Below are positions 17,156 to 21,511 of a DNA stretch of 21,511 nucleotides, piece by piece. The position numbers and the translations under genes were made by a program. Position 1 is the first letter of the stretch. Each line of letters begins with the position of its first letter. The notes beneath the pieces are model-generated. The model was not told the origin of the DNA and did no database searches. It was given only the letters and a program-made list of their open reading frames with translations. The DNA comes from Pelargonium nanum (Eukaryota > Streptophyta > Magnoliopsida > Geraniales > Geraniaceae): NCBI GenBank assembly GCA_036897485.1, contig JAYMTF010001749.1, forward strand, positions 1 through 21,511, written 5' to 3'.

Positions 17156-19724
17156 CTACTTCCTTAGTAGATGGTGAGTACGCCGGTTAGCACCTTTCAC
17201 TCGCTCATTTATCACATCCACATCATCGTACAGATGCTCCAGGGCACCGTTTTGCCTGCAATCATCACACCACCAATTATATCTAATGTTATTTCACAAA
17301 TATGTATGCAGTAGAATATATCAAAATCACCGAGATAATAAGTACTCCCTCCGTCCCAAAATGAGTGTCTTTGTTTCTATTTTGAGAAAAGTTAAGTATA
17401 AGTTAGTATGGTATATTTACCCTTGTATCCTCTTGTTCGTGTGTTAAGGGATATTAACTAACTTGTTATAAGGATATTATTGACAGTTCATACTCATTTT
17501 GGGACAAATATTCAAGAGAAACAGGACACTCATTTTGGGACAAATACCAAGAGAAACAGGACATTCATTTTAGGACGGAGAGAGTAACTATACACGCACA
17601 CTCATATGCATGTGGGGAAAAAAACAATGAGTTTGTAATTCACATACTTTCCAATTTCTGAGCCCATGTCTTCAGCCATATTCTTCAGCTCTCCCAATAA
17701 ATTACTTAAATCTGACAGTGCATCATCTTGTTTTGCCGTCTCTACCTGTTTTGGGAAATCCACAGGTCAATGGTGGCGTAAACTCATTTTGTACGCCAAA
17801 GAAAGCATGAAACTACTGGTTACATAATACATAATCATAAGAGAACACGAACCTCAATTTGCTGCATCGCATTTGTGGGTTCAGAGGGTGGTGTTGGCAT
17901 GCTTGACCGTCCCTTGTGAGCAAGACCCAATCCCAACCTCTCCCTCTGCTCCAACTGGCCAACCCTTTTACCAGATGGATCGTCTGCAAAACAAACCGAG
18001 TCAGACCAACTTAACTAGCACAAATGAAGTACACGCATATACAGTGAAACGGAAAAACAATGAAATCACCATCAAATCATCAATCTTCTTAATTAACCAC
18101 TCATGCAGTTTGTTTTTATACAGATATAGATTTAATTATTTGAACTAATAAATAAACAAGACACAAATATTATAATAAAGAGCGTAACCTCTTATCACAA
18201 CGGGCCCTGATATTGGTCGAGTCTTCTTTGGCTTCCATGTCTTTGAAAACATGCCCCCGAGACTTCCTAGAAGCTTTTCCCCCTGTAATCAACATCAAAC
18301 ATCCATGTAAGCGACATTTGTGTACCCTAATAGTTCAGAAAACCAACAGCAAGAGAACCAGATTAATTCTTAACAAAAGGACACACAAACCAAAATAGAA
18401 AACAAAGTAATGACCTAAAATGCCCAGAGCATAGACTATCTTGCAACATCTTTGTTAAATTACTCCAACCACAAAGCCTAAGCTAATAGGAGTAGGGTCC
18501 AACTAAAATATCAAGCTAGTCCCTAGCGCAACAAACGCTGAAGAGACAAGTACATGTTAAACCAATTATGGCAATGAAGTGACAGTAGAGATGTGGTGAG
18601 GCAAACTCCGGACATAAAGATCATGACAAAAGCAGGGTGAAGAACATGCAGGATCAGTTTTTATTTATTATTTATTTTTATTCTTACATTTCATTTCTTC
18701 AACGTTTAATAATTAAAGAAAACAAAGAAAAATCTATGAGAATTGTTACAACTTAGCTTCACCAAATAATAAGATTATAGGAAGTCAGAAGCTTAACAAC
18801 GCATGGTACAGGAGCGTAAATTGTTATATGTGTATCTGTGCCATATATTTGCGGTATCCGAAACCAGATTTGTGCATAGAGTATATTCAAGACAAGTAGA
18901 TGAATTTAGCATATAATTATACCCACTTCACACCAAATGGAAGACTTCAGAAGCCATACACATTGTGAATCTGAGTGTTAAAAATGTCATGTCAGTAGAA
19001 CATCAACAAGAAGTAAAGGGCAGCCCAATGAATGAGGTTCCCGCCTTTGTGGGGTCTAGGGTCTGGGAAGAGTCATTCACGTATGCCCTACACAATCTTA
19101 ATTCTACTATGCAACTGTTGTCATTGTGCCAAGGCTGGCCCTCAACATTATAAACTGACAAATGGTAGTAAATAATGCATTCACACTTCCATAGCTAATA
19201 TGATAATCTAGTTTCACATGGCAGATAGATTGAGTATTGCATACCCGACTAAGATCATGATCAATGTCAGCGGCGACCGTGTGAGCTCTGGTAATTTGCT
19301 CACCCTGATGGTGCAATGTGACCAGAGTCTTTGTAGCATCTTCTCTAATATCCTCTGCAATCTTCAGGCAATTGTAGACTGACTTTGTATTCTCCTCAGC
19401 CTTGTACACAGCATAGCTCTCCAACTCTTGCACTGATTGGCCCTCAATTCCCCCACTGTCACGGAAATCATTCTTGTACTTGTTTCTCGCTGATGAAGGA
19501 AGTGAATAAGATGATGAAGAAGAAGAAGAGCTTCCTCTTTCTTCATTGTCATCGAAGGGATTGTTGCCAAAATTCGGTGCATTCACCACAGGTCCAGAAG
19601 AAGCTTTTGTTGTGGGGTTAACTTTTCTCTTGACGTCCAATTCATCATCGGAATCAAAAGGGTTAGCACTAGAAGAAACATTTTGCTTGCCAGGCTTCAA
19701 AGGAGATTTCTTCATGTTAAACAT
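17156..19724 (-). CDS. SNAP33: SNAP33-type Qbc-SNARE, SNAP25 homologue (five coding exons)
   Basis: Exons in order: 19724-19245, 18282-18189, 17983-17853, 17745-17648, 17255-17156; 903 nt, 300 aa, the same length as Arabidopsis SNAP33 as I recall it. The N-terminus has basic KKSPLKPGK, NPF motifs at 21-23 and 55-57 in acidic settings (FDSDDE, FDDNEE), and an eight-serine run at 65-72. The Qb SNARE helix spans about 95-165 with zero-layer Gln140 (HHQGEQ). The linker GEKLLGSLGGMFSKTWKPKK lacks the animal palmitoylated cysteine cluster. The Qc helix spans about 238-300 with zero-layer Gln269 (GKQNGAL). There is no membrane anchor. Known role: partners plasma-membrane syntaxins (KNOLLE, PEN1) and VAMP721/722 in cytokinesis and secretion. 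Start at ATG 19724; in-frame sequence upstream has no ATG. Orientation is the same as the LRR gene, with 3.6 kb between them. Confidence 0.96.
17345..17584. mobile_element. Stowaway MITE in SNAP33 intron 5, 3' end triplicated
   Basis: It begins CTCCCTCCGTCCC and ends, reversed, CTCTCTCCGTCC, with flanking TA at 17343-17344 and 17585-17586. The inner arm word CATTTTGGGAC or its variant occurs three times toward the right end, at 17492, 17528 and 17563, in a 35-36 bp tandem array that includes AAGAGAAACAGGAC. It lies between exons ending 17648 and starting 17255 of SNAP33, clear of both splice sites. Confidence 0.9.
18283..19244 (-). other. Intron after the first coding exon of SNAP33
   Basis: This is the longest intron inside the SNAP33 coding region (962 nt). 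The donor is CGG|GTATGC and the acceptor GATTACAG|GGGG. The first coding frame stays open past the donor to 19107. No inserted element was recognised; an AT-rich stretch lies at 18658-18700. Confidence 0.8.
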
Positions 19725-19813
19725 TTTGTTATGATGGATCAAGTAAAGAATTTAACTAGGCGGTCAATAGGCAACACTATGAACTAAATCAACTATGGAG
19801 ATCAGAAACGTCC

Positions 19814-20909
19814 CTGCAAGAAAAGCAAAAACAAAAAAAAATTGTAAGATTTGAAAGCATTAAAATCAACATAATAATAAAAATGAGAACGCTGAAAGAT
19901 ACGAGTGCATGACACTTTAAAGATGTAAACGAAGCCCTGAAGACTTGCAGTATGGTTCAAGAAAAGCTAAAAGAAATCCCAAAAATACAATACGAGGAAA
20001 TCCCAAAGAGTTAAGGTGGGAACAAAAGATGCTGACCCTGGAAGCAAGAAAGATAGGAGAAAGGGTTCAAATCCTTTACAAGGGAATCCAAATTCAAGAA
20101 AAAGATGATCATACAAAGTCTCACTGCCTCTCCCTTTCATTTTTGATAGCTCAAAAAGAGGGGAATGGGGCTGAAAGCAACATGTATAAAATGAAATTCA
20201 GTATCCTGTAAAATTTTCCACTTTGGCTACCATAAACTCCAAAGGGTTAATTTTATGAACGGTCCTCCAACTATACCTCATGTCATGTTTTGATCCTCCT
20301 GCTATTTTTAAAATCACCATTGATCCTTATACAATATAATATCATCATCAATGAAAAAATAAATATTTATTTAACTTCCGTTTGATCCCAAATTTTGCAC
20401 AGGCCTTAACCTCCGTTAATTTGCATATATGCAAAATATAAGATTAAAATGAACTTAAATTTGTGGGTTAAACTATAGAAAACAACAAATTAAACGTAAA
20501 TTTGTGTATAGTTGGAGAATCAATGAATAGTTTAACCCAAATCCAAAATAGCATCACCAATATTAGCTTAATACAACTATTTTGACAGGGTTGACTTGAA
20601 TTACATCAATCTAGGAGTTACAGTAATCAACAAGAAACAAGAACAAGCACAAGCACAAATCCCAGTTGTTTCATTTCCTCTATTTTCTCACTAACCAATC
20701 AGTGCGCAAAGGGAACACAAAGACAAACGCAACACAGAAATGGACAAAAAGTAGCGGATATTCCAATATGTCAGTTCAGGATCATAACAAATAATCGATG
20801 AAAACAAGAGGATCAAAGGTGCGAAATTGAAGAGACCCAGAAGCAGATACACAAATTGAAACAAAACCCAGAAACGCAAACGAGAGGAGAAGATAAAATC
20901 TGGATTTAC
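19814..20909 (-). other. Intron in the 5'UTR of SNAP33
   Basis: Minus-strand donor CTCAG|GTAAAT (exon ends 20910) and acceptor TTCTTGCAG|GGACG (next exon starts 19813) enclose 1096 nt. Exon 2 then carries 89 nt of leader before the ATG. The intron holds a MULE-type MITE at 20244-20538. The first exon would run from about 21130 to 20910 and is CT-rich on the sense strand, as is common for plant leaders. Confidence 0.75.
20244..20538. mobile_element. MULE-type MITE, 295 bp, in the SNAP33 5'UTR intron
   Basis: The left end GGGTTAATTTTATGAACGG with CCTCCAACTATAC is matched by the reversed right end GGGTTAAACTATTCATTGA with TCTCCAACTATAC. Flanking nonamers AACTCCAAA (20235-20243) and AAATCCAAA (20539-20547) differ at one base and act as the 9-bp target duplication. 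There is no coding capacity. Confidence 0.78.
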
Positions 20910-21222
20910 CTGAGAGGAGACTTGGACGAAAAATTGGAGGATGTGGAGATTGTAGAGATCAGAGAAAGAGAGGGCTTCAACGGACAAAAAAATGGGGATG
21001 GAGCAGACCGAGGAACGCGTAAGGAAAAGTCAGAAGTGAAATTTGGAAAGTGGTAAGAAAGTGGTGCAGGTTGTGATTGTGGACAAGAGAAGGAAGTTGA
21101 AGAAGATGAAGAAACTTGGTCTACAATTTGAATTAGTCTCTCATTTTCTTTAGTGTTTCAAGTTTGAATATATCAAATCTAATTAACCAACCCCACTTTG
21201 ACAAACACCAATTTATTTTAAT
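20910..21222 (-). promoter_or_regulatory. SNAP33 first exon and proximal promoter
   Basis: On the sense (minus) strand, CT-rich leader runs from about 21130 to 20910. GATATATTC near 21166-21174 is a weak TATA candidate about 30-40 nt upstream. The promoter is short: a transposon end begins at 21223. Confidence 0.4.
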
Positions 21223-21511
21223 GGTAAATTGCCTCCAAGCCCCCCTGGACTTATGTCGTTTTTGGAGTTGGCTCTCAATTAGGATTTCACTTAGTTTCAA
21301 TCCATGTACTTTTCATTTTTTAAAAGAAACTCCAGATTACCTGTTTTAGCCGGTTGGCTACCGCCACATCATCAATTTTTCCACGTCGATGTGCCACGTC
21401 ATCAATTCACGACACGTCGTCCTGACACGTTGGCGAAATTGTGACGTGGTCAACAAAAGCCGGACGACGTCGTTTTTGGATAACTTCTTAAAACCCAAAA
21501 AATTCCAGCCA
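21223..21511 (+). mobile_element. MULE terminal region, cut by the window edge
   Basis: It starts GGTAAATTGCCTCCAAGCC and continues through GTACTTTTCATTTTTT, ATTACCTGTTTTAGCCGG and several CCACGTC or ACACGTC words. The order matches the left arm of the Pack-MULE at 14521 and the reversed right arm of the element at 216-469. The partner arm would lie beyond 21511, so element size and target duplication cannot be judged. Confidence 0.6.

Noticed and set aside
19107..19742. Longer SNAP33 first frame ending at 19107
   Set aside because: The residues after 19245 are intron read-through past the GTATGC donor; joining to 18282 restores the conserved GEKLLGSLGG.
1..21511. CRISPR arrays, rRNA, tRNA genes or bacterial-type systems
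   Set aside because: None seen on either strand; the only tRNA-related sequence is the primer-site-like TGGTATTAGAGC in the retroelement remnant.

Overview
The window is nuclear DNA from a flowering plant, most likely a eudicot. The evidence is intron-rich genes with short AT-rich introns, plant-only protein families, and a dense mix of plant transposons (Stowaway MITEs, MULE-type elements, LTR remnants, a truncated LINE). The species cannot be fixed from the sequence. All three protein-coding genes could be assembled exon by exon with matching phases.

Gene 1, plus strand (CDS 1791-4412, nine coding exons, 549 aa), is a family 79 glycoside hydrolase of the heparanase-like / beta-glucuronidase type, secreted to the cell wall. 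Gene 2, minus strand (CDS 13601-8531, eleven exons, 335 aa), is a secreted leucine-rich-repeat protein with no membrane segment or kinase; most of its LRR exons are exactly 72 nt, one repeat each. Gene 3, minus strand (CDS 19724-17156, five coding exons plus a 5'UTR exon, 300 aa), is the Qbc-SNARE SNAP33, which acts in vesicle fusion at the plasma membrane and cell plate. From memory, Arabidopsis has the same trio close together on chromosome 5 (At5g61210 SNAP33, At5g61240 LRR protein, At5g61250 heparanase-like), so this looks like an ancient conserved block. The genes do not form a pathway, although all three products act at or outside the plasma membrane.

The rest is transposon-shaped. 1-930: MULE-family inverted-repeat element and the gene 1 promoter. 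4413-8190: a candidate solo LTR, an unexplained GC-rich block, the end of a DNA transposon with its own promoter-like sequence, and a MULE with a perfect 9-bp target duplication and a GT-rich minisatellite. Introns of genes 1, 2 and 3 hold a small TIR element, a TRIM-like LTR remnant, two Stowaway MITEs and a MULE-type MITE. 13660-17150: a 5'-truncated LINE, then directly beside it a Pack-MULE with about 360-bp inverted repeats carrying a broken DUF247 gene fragment, then a tandem duplication. The right edge of the window cuts into another MULE end of the same TIR family.

The points most worth a second look are the DUF247 Pack-MULE, the two GC-AG introns in gene 1, the solo-LTR candidate, the exon-to-repeat match in the LRR gene, and the Stowaway whose 3' end is triplicated.
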